Shown: positions 17,437 through 25,367, counted from the first letter of the stretch. The stretch: 64,000 nucleotides of DNA from Enterococcus faecalis_A (GCA_051295955.1 JBPDWA010000002.1:310001-374000), one strand, 5' to 3'. Notes: generated from the letters alone by a model not told the origin. Translations and numbers: made by a program.

Positions 17437-17534
17437 TAAATTTTCACCACCTTATCAGTTATTTCAGCAGACTACTTACTGATAAATACATTATAGCAAA
17501 TGGGGTAAGGATAACGTCCTAAAAGGAGCCTGAC

Positions 17535-17714
17535 ATGACAACCAAACGCTTATATACCATCTACACCGCTATTACCTTAATAACAAGCGCTGCCTGTATA
17601 CTGTCTGGCACCTATGTAGTCAGCTTGTTGTTATATGGAGTGTGGGTTGGGACATCAATATTGCAGAGGAGGATATCAAATGGACGAAAAACGACAAATA
17701 ACGATCACAAATGA
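17535..17714 (+). CDS. Small membrane protein (paralogue 2)
   Basis: 59 aa, ATG 17535 after AAAGGAG. N-terminus MTTKRLYTIYT matches the product of 16949-17095, followed by hydrophobic stretches at about 12-25 and 27-42. The 3' end overlaps the next gene by 35 nt in another frame. Function unknown. Confidence 0.55.
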   Translation: MTTKRLYTIYTAITLITSAACILSGTYVVSLLLYGVWVGTSILQRRISNGRKTTNNDHK

Positions 17715-17889
17715 AAAAGGTTTAATTCCTTGTGAAGTGGAATTATCAATTCATGTAGGGAAAAAGGATAATTTGACTGAAATGCTTAGTGAAGAAGTTA
17801 GAAAAATAAAAGAAGTTCCAAGCATAAAACCAGAACTTCTCAAAGTAAAAATAGTACACGATTACCGTGCAACCTACACCATACATTAA
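17680..17889 (+). CDS. Hypothetical phage protein
   Basis: 69 aa from ATG 17680 (GAGGAGG upstream; an earlier in-frame ATG at 17635 lacks an RBS). Mixed alpha/beta composition, no membrane segment and no recognised motif. Confidence 0.6.
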   Translation: MDEKRQITITNEKGLIPCEVELSIHVGKKDNLTEMLSEEVRKIKEVPSIKPELLKVKIVHDYRATYTIH

Positions 17890-17890
17890 G

Positions 17891-18424
17891 CTATAAGGTG
17901 CTTTTGGAAAGAGCGTGCAAAATATTTCTTAAATCATTTTGATCAGCCGAAAGACTTTCCAAATTTTCATTATGATAGGCGATATCTCTTGTGAAATTAG
18001 GGTTTAATTGAAAATTTTCTTGGTAAGTTTTTCCTAAAGTATCCTCATAGATAATTTCGATATCTATAAGTTCATTTTTAACATCGTCCTCCGAATAAAG
18101 GGCCGTTACGAATTTTTGTGTTGGAGCAATAATTGTATTTACTAAAGACTGTAAGTAAAGATTTTCACCAACGCTTGATATTTTTCTGGAGGACTTAATT
18201 TTAAGAATTTTTGCAGGGGTATGACCAAAATTTTTAATAATAAAATATTTTTCGAAAAATCCTACGTCACTCATAGCCAAATAACAAACAACATAAGGTC
18301 TATTTGAATTAATAATAGATTTTTCAGTTAATTTTATTGATTTTTGTGCTTGCCAAATAGCAACAGCAGATAAGGTAAACGAAGCTACAATTCCTACTAA
18401 TTGTATTATGTTTGAAACGGTCAT
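17891..18424 (-). CDS. Membrane-anchored accessory protein, possible lysogenic-conversion gene
   Basis: 177 aa. One N-terminal membrane segment (about 5-24, VGIVASFTLSAVAIW), then a soluble beta-rich domain. RBS AAGTGAGGTG; minus-strand extended -10 TGGTATAAT (plus 18450-18458) gives it its own promoter. Opposite orientation to the surrounding early genes is typical of genes expressed from the prophage. A role in superinfection exclusion or host modulation is speculative. Confidence 0.7.
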   Translation of the reverse strand: MTVSNIIQLVGIVASFTLSAVAIWQAQKSIKLTEKSIINSNRPYVVCYLAMSDVGFFEKYFIIKNFGHTPAKILKIKSSRKISSVGENLYLQSLVNTIIAPTQKFVTALYSEDDVKNELIDIEIIYEDTLGKTYQENFQLNPNFTRDIAYHNENLESLSADQNDLRNILHALSKSTL

Positions 18425-18480
18425 AGTTTATCACCTCACTTTCATATGAATTATACCAAAAATAAAAGGAGGAAACACCA

Positions 18481-18642
18481 ATGACAACAACATTAAAACA
18501 AAACTACCAGGCCAGCCTCAACGAGCGCAAAGCCACACTAAAAGGCGTCATCTGTAGCGATCGTGATAAGGCGATTGCGGATAAATTATGTAAGGAGGAT
18601 AAGACCAATGAACAAAAAACTACTAGCAACGATTGCGATTAA
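18481..18642 (+). CDS. Small phage protein
   Basis: 53 aa, ATG 18481 after AAAGGAGG. Charged, helical, no recognised domain. Overlaps the following gene in another frame. Confidence 0.5.
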   Translation: MTTTLKQNYQASLNERKATLKGVICSDRDKAIADKLCKEDKTNEQKTTSNDCD

Positions 18643-18742
18643 ACCACTGTACAAAATACGCAGATTACAAGCGATTTGTTATCTAAGCTTGTTTATTAAC
18701 TTTGTAGCGCTTGTATGTTTGCTAATGATTTTAGGGAGGTGA
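18608..18742 (+). CDS. Small single-span membrane protein
   Basis: 44 aa, ATG 18608 after TAAGGAGGA. Basic N-terminus, then a membrane helix (CYLSLFINFVALVCLLMIL). Function unknown. Confidence 0.55.
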   Translation: MNKKLLATIAIKPLYKIRRLQAICYLSLFINFVALVCLLMILGR

Positions 18743-18747
18743 AAGAA

Positions 18748-18948
18748 ATGTTAACTAAACACGAGGCATTTTTAGTCCGTGAGTTAGTAAGAGAGCAGAT
18801 TGTGACGTTAAAAGACTGTATTAAATTGTTACATGGCAAAGACCCGATGGAGCTTGATATCCGTACGATTAAGCACTATCAAACGGAGCTAAAGCGGTAC
18901 GAGGGGATTTATAACAAATTATTAGGGGAGGCTAAACAAGATGACTAG
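18748..18948 (+). CDS. Hypothetical phage protein, helical
   Basis: 66 aa from ATG 18748 (GGGAGGTGA upstream). Highly charged helices. Part of the tightly packed early operon; no domain recognised. Confidence 0.6.
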   Translation: MLTKHEAFLVRELVREQIVTLKDCIKLLHGKDPMELDIRTIKHYQTELKRYEGIYNKLLGEAKQDD

Positions 18949-19051
18949 AGAACAAACATTACAACAAACCAAAATGTTAGCTGATCACTGGTACAACCAA
19001 CATAAATCAATGTTGTATATACAGCAACAAAAAGAGAGGAGAGGGCTGTAA
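18941..19051 (+). CDS. Very small phage protein
   Basis: 36 aa, ATG 18941 overlapping the previous gene, with AGGGGAGG upstream. Gln/Lys-rich. Supported only by RBS and packing. Confidence 0.45.
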   Translation: MTREQTLQQTKMLADHWYNQHKSMLYIQQQKERRGL

Positions 19052-19218
19052 TGATACAAGCTGTAGGCTTAAAAAGTCGTAAAGTATATGCGGAAGGTGC
19101 GGACAAAGCCGAAGTAAGCAGACTGTTAATCCGCAAGTTTTATAAATTTAAAAATGGCATCACCTACCCAGAGCCGCTGATCTATGAGCAAAAAAGCGAC
19201 TCCGCCGGCAAGCGATAA
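19051..19218 (+). CDS. Small basic phage protein
   Basis: 55 aa, ATG 19051 overlapping the preceding stop (TAATG), with GAGAGGAGAGG upstream. Basic, no recognised domain. Confidence 0.5.
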   Translation: MIQAVGLKSRKVYAEGADKAEVSRLLIRKFYKFKNGITYPEPLIYEQKSDSAGKR

Positions 19219-19273
19219 GTCGCATAACTAAAATATCTATATAAATGATACCACAAGAAGGAGGAATTTCAAT

Positions 19274-19960
19274 ATGCAAGATTTAGTAATTATGAAAAAT
19301 AAGGAAGCCGTAACCACTAGTTTGCAAGTTGCAGATAGTTTCGATAAACGCCATGACAATGTTTTAAGAGATATCGAAAAACTAAAAGAAGATGTCCTCA
19401 ATTTTGAGGAGATGTTTTTTGAAGGGATAGAACCTGACAAATACGGTCGTGACCGCAGAGTTTACTTTATTCGTCGCGATGGATTCTTTCTTTTAGCAAT
19501 GGGTTTCACTGGTAAAAAAGCCATTTATTTTAAACAAAAGTATATTGAAGCGTTTAACGAAATGGAGACAGTTATCCGTAAAAATACCGTTCCACAAACA
19601 ATCGAGGATATGATGATCTATCAACTGGAAGAGATGAAAGATGTAAAAAAAGACGTATCTAAACTAAAGGATACGATGCGCATTACTGGCCAACAAGAGG
19701 CTGAGATTAAGGATCACTCCGCAAGAAAGGTTGTGGAATGCTTAGGTGGCAAGGATAGCCCAGCGTATAAACAACATTCTAAAAAGGTGTTTGCCAGCTA
19801 TTGGCGTGACTTTAAACAGTATTTCCATCTTCCGCGCTACGGCGAGTTGCCACGCGTTAAATTTGATGAGGCATTAAGCTTTATTGACGAGTGGTTACCT
19901 AATACAGACTTACGCTTGCTTATCAAAAATACAAATAAGCAAGGCGATATTTTTGAGTAG
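19274..19960 (+). CDS. Rha family phage regulator / antirepressor
   Basis: 228 aa. N-terminal Rha domain (about 1-95: VTTSLQVADSFDKRHDNVLRDIEKL ... YFIRRDGFFLLAMGFTGKKA), a helical linker and a C-terminal ORF6C-like region (about 125-220). RBS GGAGG. Such antirepressors counter the CI repressor or act in host-range interference; here it may drive induction because the repressor lacks a self-cleavage domain. Confidence 0.88.
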   Translation: MQDLVIMKNKEAVTTSLQVADSFDKRHDNVLRDIEKLKEDVLNFEEMFFEGIEPDKYGRDRRVYFIRRDGFFLLAMGFTGKKAIYFKQKYIEAFNEMETVIRKNTVPQTIEDMMIYQLEEMKDVKKDVSKLKDTMRITGQQEAEIKDHSARKVVECLGGKDSPAYKQHSKKVFASYWRDFKQYFHLPRYGELPRVKFDEALSFIDEWLPNTDLRLLIKNTNKQGDIFE

Positions 19961-19973
19961 GGAGGCTAGCAAA

Positions 19974-20273
19974 ATGACACCACAAGAAGCAGCGGCTTTA
20001 GATAAATACCTGACAACTCCGCCAGAAGACTTTTACGACGAATACGGGGAAGAAATAGATGACACCATGAATTGGAACATTGACGATTTTGGAAACGTCG
20101 TCTACGAAAGCGATTGGGTATTTAGTATGTACTTTAGGCATAAAGATGGAGTAAGAAAACGAGTTGGTAATCAAGATAGCTTTATGACAGCACTCGATGA
20201 ATACGATCCGTCCAATTTGGTCTCAGAAAAACTTGAAATCATCAGTGGGAAGGAGTGGCTTAATAAGCGATGA
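19974..20273 (+). CDS. Hypothetical acidic phage protein
   Basis: 99 aa from ATG 19974 (GGGAGG upstream). Strongly acidic (EDFYDEYGEEIDDTMNWNIDD). Overlaps the ERF gene start by 4 nt, suggesting translational coupling. Acidic small proteins next to recombinases can be DNA mimics, but nothing specific is visible. Confidence 0.65.
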   Translation: MTPQEAAALDKYLTTPPEDFYDEYGEEIDDTMNWNIDDFGNVVYESDWVFSMYFRHKDGVRKRVGNQDSFMTALDEYDPSNLVSEKLEIISGKEWLNKR

Positions 20274-20944
20274 CAGAAAATAAATTAATCCTCAAAATTG
20301 CTGAAATCACTAAAGAGGTAAAGCGCATTCCTAAAACAGGCTGGAATGACTTCCATAAATATGCCTATGCCACTGAAAGTGATATCAAGCAAGTAATCCG
20401 CGAAGAGCTGGCCAAAAGAAAGTTAGTGTTATTTTCGGATATTATCTCACATAAAGTTGATGAGGTAACAACTGCCAAAGGAAAAACGGAATATCGGACA
20501 ACCATCGAAGTTATGTACACCTTGGAAGATGCAGAAACAGGGGAAACACGTATGTTTAAAGGTGTCGGAACAGGACAAGATGCGGGTGATAAAGGGGTGT
20601 ATAAAGCGCAAACAGGCGCGCTTAAATATGCTTTAACAAACTTATTTCAAGTGCCTACAGGAGCGGATCCAGAGCTTGAGGGAGTGAAGCTTCAACCACC
20701 AAAAAAAGCGACACAAGAGCAAGTTCATTCTTTAAAACTTTTATTGAAAGCTTTAGCAGAACTGCAAGATAAAACGGAAGAAGAAGTAACTGGAGCTGTC
20801 CTGCGTAAAAAAGGCATCCAAACTTTTATTGACGATATTACCTTAGAAGAATTCGAGACACTGATTAGATATACCAATGAATTGCGTACTCACTTTGAAA
20901 AGATGAAAGCGAAAGAGAAAAAGGAACAAGGGAAAGCGACGTGA
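20270..20944 (+). CDS. ERF family single-strand annealing recombinase
   Basis: 224 aa. ERF-type core: GWNDFHKYAYATESDIKQ at 24-41, VMYTLEDAETGE, and GTGQDAGDKGVYKAQTGALKYALTNLFQVPTG. These proteins anneal single strands during phage recombination and work with SSB (24063) and a nuclease. C-terminal region Lys/Glu-rich. Confidence 0.92.
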   Translation: MTENKLILKIAEITKEVKRIPKTGWNDFHKYAYATESDIKQVIREELAKRKLVLFSDIISHKVDEVTTAKGKTEYRTTIEVMYTLEDAETGETRMFKGVGTGQDAGDKGVYKAQTGALKYALTNLFQVPTGADPELEGVKLQPPKKATQEQVHSLKLLLKALAELQDKTEEEVTGAVLRKKGIQTFIDDITLEEFETLIRYTNELRTHFEKMKAKEKKEQGKAT

Positions 20945-20948
20945 GGAA

Positions 20949-21590
20949 ATGATCGGCAAAATCATTAATAACAACGGAAATAAAATAACGCTTGAATTTG
21001 AAGATGAGATTAATAGCAACTTTTTAGACTTGCTAGCTGCCAAGGAGGACAATTTGGCAAGGGTGGAGTTGTTAGACAACCGCCAGATGTCTCATAAACA
21101 AAATGCGCTCTCACATGCGCTAATTGCTGATATAGCACACTGGAGTTACGACGAGCCCAAGTGGATTGAGGGCGTGCTCAAATACTACTTTGAGGCTAAA
21201 ACAGGCTTGTATTTTGAGCACCACAAAGCGACTAAAAATGAGGGGACAGAGTGGATAAATTTTTTAATCAAATTTGTATTAAAAAACAATATCTCGTTAC
21301 AGCGACGGTATAACTATTTATTAGATAACAACAAATGGTTTTACTACTGCCTCAAATACCGTAGATGCTGCATATGTGGGAAACAGGCTGATGTTTGCCA
21401 CATCCAAGTAGTTGGTATGGGGCGTAACCGCAAAAAGATTAGTCATGATACGTTTACGTTTTATGCTGGCTGCCGTGAGCATCACCAAGAGGAGCACAGG
21501 ATAGGTACGCAAAATTTTATGAATAAGTATCAGGTAAAACCGGTTCATTTAAACGCCGAAGAGCGGAAAAAGCTAAATATAGGGGGCTAA
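20949..21590 (+). CDS. Putative HNHc nuclease
   Basis: 213 aa. C-terminal HNH fold: CCICGKQADVCHI, GMGRNRKK, GCREHHQEEH. The N-terminal part matches the phage 'putative HNHc nuclease' family found beside ERF. Likely acts in recombination or branched-DNA processing. RBS GAGGAAATG. Confidence 0.85.
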   Translation: MIGKIINNNGNKITLEFEDEINSNFLDLLAAKEDNLARVELLDNRQMSHKQNALSHALIADIAHWSYDEPKWIEGVLKYYFEAKTGLYFEHHKATKNEGTEWINFLIKFVLKNNISLQRRYNYLLDNNKWFYYCLKYRRCCICGKQADVCHIQVVGMGRNRKKISHDTFTFYAGCREHHQEEHRIGTQNFMNKYQVKPVHLNAEERKKLNIGG

Positions 21591-21593
21591 AGC

Positions 21594-21815
21594 GTGATTA
21601 ATTCGTTTGATTACAAATTGTTTTGTCAATATAGAAAATTGTCCCCAAAACAAAAACTATTTTTTGAGCTGCTAGCCTTTATTTATATCGGGTCTCGTAA
21701 AAAGGGCAAAGATATAAACATAGAGGCACAAAAGATAAGAAAAAACGTAAATGGAAAAGTGAAAGAGCGATACATTTATACAGTTGTTATTGATGAGGAG
21801 GAATCATATGAATAA
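21594..21815 (+). CDS. Hypothetical phage protein
   Basis: 73 aa, GTG start with GGGGGC upstream. Basic and helical in the first half. No domain recognised. Overlaps the next gene by 8 nt. Confidence 0.6.
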   Translation: MINSFDYKLFCQYRKLSPKQKLFFELLAFIYIGSRKKGKDINIEAQKIRKNVNGKVKERYIYTVVIDEEESYE

Positions 21816-22656
21816 TTATTTTCCTCATGATAGCAATGCTAGAAATTCCGATAAATTACTCCCTGTTAGAATGAAGTACGGTGCAGAAGGTTATGGAATT
21901 TACTTTATGCTTTTAGAACGTCTTAGAGAAGAAGCAGATTATACGAGTATCAAAGATTACAATATGTTAGCCTTTGATCTTCGTGTAGATGCTGGAAAAT
22001 TAAAATCTATCATTGAAGATTTCGGGTTATTTGCCTTCACCGATGACGGTGAGTGTTTCTACTCCGATAGTTTCAAGAAAAGAATGGAAATCAAAGACGC
22101 TAAGAGCAAAAAGCTTTCTGAAGCTGGAAGACAAGGTGCTGAAAAACGTTGGAATAAAAGCAATCAAGAGGCAAAGCCAAAGGGTAGCCATAGCCACCCT
22201 ATAGCAAATGCTAAAGAAAATGATAGCAAGGAAAGGAAAGAAAAGGAAAGTAAAGGAAACAAAAGAAAAGAAAATAAAACAAAAGAATCGATCCTCCCTC
22301 TTTCGAAACCGTCGACACCTACTCGTCATAAATACGGCGACTACAAAAATGTCTTGTTGTCAGACGAAGAGCTAGGGAAGCTACAGCAAGAGTTTCCGAA
22401 TGACTGGCAACAGCGCATAGAGCGCGTGTCGGAATACTGCGCCTCACAAGGCAAGTCATACAAGAATTATCTTGCCACAATACGTAATTGGGCGAAACGA
22501 GAGAAACAGCAACCTAAGCCCACTGGATATCCAAGGCAGCCAATAAGGCAAGAGCAGCTGCCAGACTGGGTAAGTAATCCAGCAAAAGAAAAGAAACTCT
22601 CCCCGCAGGAACAAGCACGGCTGGAACAAGAACTGCAAGAATTACTAGGAGATTAG
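21808..22656 (+). CDS. Phage replication protein, DUF4373 (Lin1244/Lin1753-like) N-terminal domain
   Basis: 282 aa from ATG 21808 (GAGGAGG upstream). DUF4373 domain at about 1-95 (YFPHDSNARNSDKLLPVRMKYGAEG), a Lys/Glu/Ser-rich linker, a helical region (LQQEFPNDWQQRIERVSEYC), and a C-terminal tail (about 247-282) with LPDW...KLS. That tail closely resembles the end of host DnaB (53737-55146). The phage has no helicase or loader gene of its own, so this protein probably brings host replication proteins to the phage origin. Confidence 0.82.
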   Translation: MNNYFPHDSNARNSDKLLPVRMKYGAEGYGIYFMLLERLREEADYTSIKDYNMLAFDLRVDAGKLKSIIEDFGLFAFTDDGECFYSDSFKKRMEIKDAKSKKLSEAGRQGAEKRWNKSNQEAKPKGSHSHPIANAKENDSKERKEKESKGNKRKENKTKESILPLSKPSTPTRHKYGDYKNVLLSDEELGKLQQEFPNDWQQRIERVSEYCASQGKSYKNYLATIRNWAKREKQQPKPTGYPRQPIRQEQLPDWVSNPAKEKKLSPQEQARLEQELQELLGD

Positions 22657-22668
22657 GTGGACGTATAT

Positions 22669-22791
22669 ATGCTAAAAGTATTGCGGCTTAGGCGATCTGG
22701 CTTCAACAAGGCGCTCAAAGAGGAACGACTGGCAACATTCAAAGTAATAGACAGAAATCATAGTGGAGGTTATCTAAATGACAAATACTGA
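22669..22791 (+). CDS. Possible very small basic protein
   Basis: 40 aa, ATG 22669 with a weak AGGTGG upstream, overlapping the next gene by 14 nt. Arg/Lys-rich. Weakly supported. Confidence 0.35.
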   Translation: MLKVLRLRRSGFNKALKEERLATFKVIDRNHSGGYLNDKY

Positions 22792-23152
22792 AGGACTTCA
22801 TAGATTAAATCGAAGTGTGAAAAATATCTATGGCTTTAAAATTTTAGCTGTTGATGGGGAACAGAAAATAAAGCCGCCAAAAGCAGATATGCCAGAAGAG
22901 GTGAAAAAGCGCATTCGATTTTTTACAAAATATAGGGAACAAGGCCTGATGTTTTTAAGCTGTTTAAATTTTATCCTCGCTTACGACGAAGTGGAGCAAA
23001 AAACATCTTTTGAGAGTACAGCCTACGAAGACTGGTTACCGGTCACGGAAGAATTTAGCCAATGGAGAGATGAACTTTTTGCAGAGAGGGAAGCAGAAGT
23101 AGCTATTGCGATTTTATTTGGTACGTGTGAGGAGGATGAAAGAAATGATTAA
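22778..23152 (+). CDS. Hypothetical phage protein
   Basis: 124 aa, ATG 22778 after GTGGAGG. Helical and acidic toward the C-terminus. No domain recognised. Confidence 0.65.
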   Translation: MTNTEGLHRLNRSVKNIYGFKILAVDGEQKIKPPKADMPEEVKKRIRFFTKYREQGLMFLSCLNFILAYDEVEQKTSFESTAYEDWLPVTEEFSQWRDELFAEREAEVAIAILFGTCEEDERND

Positions 23153-23237
23153 ACTTGTTGTCGGTGTTGTAGTTTGGTTAATGACCTTGATGTTGGGGTA
23201 TTTACTTGGCGAGAGAGGAGACAAAAACAATGATTAA
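23145..23237 (+). CDS. Tiny single-span membrane protein
   Basis: 30 aa, ATG 23145 after GAGGAGGATG. Almost entirely one membrane helix (LVVGVVVWLMTLMLGYLLG) with a charged tail. Function unknown. Confidence 0.45.
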   Translation: MIKLVVGVVVWLMTLMLGYLLGERGDKNND

Positions 23238-23319
23238 TCAAACCGTACTAGTCGGGCGATTAACAAAAAAACTAGACCTAAAATACCCAAATAGTGGGCA
23301 AACAGTCAGCGTATTCTAG
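23230..23319 (+). pseudogene. Truncated ssb (N-terminal 29 codons)
   Basis: ATG 23230 encodes MINQTVLVGRLTKKLDLKY..., the start of the OB-fold SSB family, ending at TAG 23317-23319. The intact phage ssb is at 24063. Immediately after the break the sequence switches, in another frame, to the tail of a replication protein. Confidence 0.8.
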
Positions 23320-23443
23320 GCCATTTAGACAAAAGAAGTTACCTGAATGGATTAATGATCAGAAGCAAGAAGAAGCGAAACTTTCGTCAGAAAAACAAGC
23401 TGAGCTTGATAGACAAATAAAAGAATACTTGGAGGGCAAATGA
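23318..23443 (+). pseudogene. Orphan 3' end of a DnaB/DnaD-like replication protein
   Basis: An open frame of 41 codons without a start, encoding RPFRQKKLPEWI ... AKLSSEKQAEL ... KEYLEGK. It has the same pattern as the C-termini of host DnaB and the phage DUF4373 protein. It is fused directly behind the ssb fragment, marking an old recombination joint, and now supplies the GGAGG for the next gene. Confidence 0.7.
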
Positions 23444-24051
23444 TGAAGCCTAATAAATTATTAAAGCATTTAAAAAGAGCTGTCTTTAATAGAGAAACTA
23501 GACCTATTTTACAATGTGTGCATTATGATTCCGATGGAAGTTTAACAGCTACAGATTCACATAGACTATTGCATATCAAAAATTTTCATGAACACAAAGA
23601 AACATTTAATCAAGACATCAAAACATTGGAGATAAAACATGATAATTATCCCGATGTATCAAGATTAATTCCAGATAAAAAAATAGCAAATTTAAATATT
23701 AAAGTAAGTTTAGCTGTCTTGTTAAGAGTTGCAAAATCTTTAAAGACACAAACAAATGAAGTGATCAAGTTGGAAATCACAGGAAATGAAATAACTTTAA
23801 CAAATCAAAATGATGAAATTTATTATGGTAAACCAGTTAAAGTCAAAATTGGAGCAGAAACAAAAGGTGAATCAATGACAATTTCTTTTTTAGCCAAATA
23901 TATCATTGAAGCATGTGAATTTTTTTTGGATGCCAAAGAAATATATGAGTTAGATACAGTCGACATTTATTTATTTTCAGCTGTACGACCAATCCTTATG
24001 GAAATTGAAGATGGGAAATATATGTATTTAGTAACACCGGTTAGAATTTAG
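23443..24051 (+). CDS. Two-domain beta sliding clamp-like protein
   Basis: 202 aa from ATG 23443 (GGAGG 7 nt upstream; ATG 23440 is closer). FNRETRPILQCVHY ... LTATDSHRLLHI matches the start of domain 2 of DnaN, and SFLAKYIIEA ... VRPILMEI ... YLVTPVRI matches domain 3 including the C-terminal PVR motif. Bacterial beta clamps have three such domains in about 375 aa; the first is absent. It may form a PCNA-like trimer, bind host clamp partners, or poison the host clamp. Confidence 0.75.
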   Translation: MKPNKLLKHLKRAVFNRETRPILQCVHYDSDGSLTATDSHRLLHIKNFHEHKETFNQDIKTLEIKHDNYPDVSRLIPDKKIANLNIKVSLAVLLRVAKSLKTQTNEVIKLEITGNEITLTNQNDEIYYGKPVKVKIGAETKGESMTISFLAKYIIEACEFFLDAKEIYELDTVDIYLFSAVRPILMEIEDGKYMYLVTPVRI

Positions 24052-24062
24052 GGGGAATTTAA

Positions 24063-24599
24063 ATGATAAACCAAGTTGTGTTAGTTGGACGATTAACGAA
24101 AGATATAGATTTGCGCTATACCGCAAATGGTTCTGCCGTAGGAAGTTTTACACTTGCGGTAAATCGCAATTTTAAGAATCAGAATGGAGAGCATGAGGCA
24201 GACTTCATCAATTGTGTTATCTGGCGTAAACCAGCGGAAACCATGGCTAATTACGCTCATAAGGGAACTTTGCTAGGCGTTGTAGGAAGAATCCAAACTC
24301 GTTCTTATGAAAATCAACAAGGACAGCGCGTGTATGTGACTGAAGTTGTTTGTGACAATTTCCAGTTATTGGAACGTAAAGCTAAGGATCAAAGTAACGC
24401 TCAGACTAACCAAAACGCTGCTGACGGGATTTTAAACAAATCTGAGGGGAATTATACCCAAAACCAAAACAACGGCTTTAAAACGCAAAATAATCAGCCA
24501 TCTATGCCGGGATTAAGTGAGCATGGGTTTAATACAGACAATCCGTTTGAGCGACAAGGGAGCGTTATAGACGTGCCAGATGATGGGCTGCCATTTTAA
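24063..24599 (+). CDS. ssb: Single-stranded DNA-binding protein
   Basis: 178 aa. OB-fold: VVLVGRLTKDIDLRYTANGSAVGSFTLAVNR, DFINCVIWRKPAE, GRIQTRSY. Gln/Asn-rich linker, then the acidic tip DDGLPF used to recruit partner proteins. RBS GGGGG. Coats ssDNA during phage replication and ERF-mediated annealing. Confidence 0.95.
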   Translation: MINQVVLVGRLTKDIDLRYTANGSAVGSFTLAVNRNFKNQNGEHEADFINCVIWRKPAETMANYAHKGTLLGVVGRIQTRSYENQQGQRVYVTEVVCDNFQLLERKAKDQSNAQTNQNAADGILNKSEGNYTQNQNNGFKTQNNQPSMPGLSEHGFNTDNPFERQGSVIDVPDDGLPF

Positions 24600-24608
24600 G
24601 GAGGAACC

Positions 24609-24959
24609 ATGGACAGCATAACTTTTGAAGATGTGTCTACTTTGAAGAAGATAAAAAAAGCCAAGCGGCGAGAAATAGTAGCCCTTATGGAAGCTTATCC
24701 AAATTGGTATAAAACAGATAACCCGGTCGCAAGAAAGATTAGGCAATTAGGAAAAGAAATCGATGGCGAGACGATGGATGTATCCAGACCAATCAAAACA
24801 ATTGATGCGGATCAACTGACAGTAAAAGAATATATCTTCCTCAGAAAGTTAGGCTACCGAGACAATACATTGAGAAGAGCGGCTGGAATGAGTAAAGCGA
24901 TGTGGAATAACTATAAAAAAGAACTTACGTTGAGAGGAAGCGAGGAAGCTCAATGCTAG
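24609..24959 (+). CDS. Hypothetical phage protein, possible DNA-binding
   Basis: 116 aa, ATG 24609 after AAGGAGG. C-terminal half LTVKEYIFLRKLGYRDNTLRRAAGMSK looks like an HTH of the kind in phage regulatory proteins. Not identified further. Confidence 0.6.
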   Translation: MDSITFEDVSTLKKIKKAKRREIVALMEAYPNWYKTDNPVARKIRQLGKEIDGETMDVSRPIKTIDADQLTVKEYIFLRKLGYRDNTLRRAAGMSKAMWNNYKKELTLRGSEEAQC

Positions 24960-25186
24960 AAATCTACCATACAAGCACCACAGCGCTAATCGCTGATGAA
25001 AGCACACGCTCGTATCGGTATGTGACGATGGCCGATGCCAAGACGGTTGCCAAAGGAATGCAAACGAAGATGACCCCGTGGAAGCAACTACCAACGATTG
25101 AGGAACGCTTAAAGCGTGCAGGGTATGTGAAGCAAGAGAACAAAGAAAAAATGAATGAAACAAAAGTGGAGGAGGGAGCAGAATGA
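24953..25186 (+). CDS. Hypothetical phage protein
   Basis: 77 aa; start overlaps the previous gene by 7 nt (AGGAAG upstream). Charged C-terminal half. No recognised domain. Confidence 0.55.
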   Translation: MLEIYHTSTTALIADESTRSYRYVTMADAKTVAKGMQTKMTPWKQLPTIEERLKRAGYVKQENKEKMNETKVEEGAE

Positions 25187-25365
25187 TATCAAAAATTAAG
25201 TTTATAACTTCAACGAACGCTTTAGTCTTACAGAATGCGGTCAATGAGTTTTTAGCAGATTATGAAGAACAATATGTAAAGATTACAACAACGGAGGTTA
25301 ATAAAAAGGCTTTCCACACGGCGATTATCAAATATAAAATGCCAGAGTATTTTAAGGAGGACTAA
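25183..25365 (+). CDS. Hypothetical phage protein
   Basis: 60 aa; ATG 25183 overlaps the preceding stop (ATGA), GAGGAGGGAG upstream. Short alpha/beta protein, not recognised. Confidence 0.55.
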   Translation: MISKIKFITSTNALVLQNAVNEFLADYEEQYVKITTTEVNKKAFHTAIIKYKMPEYFKED

Positions 25366-25367
25366 CA

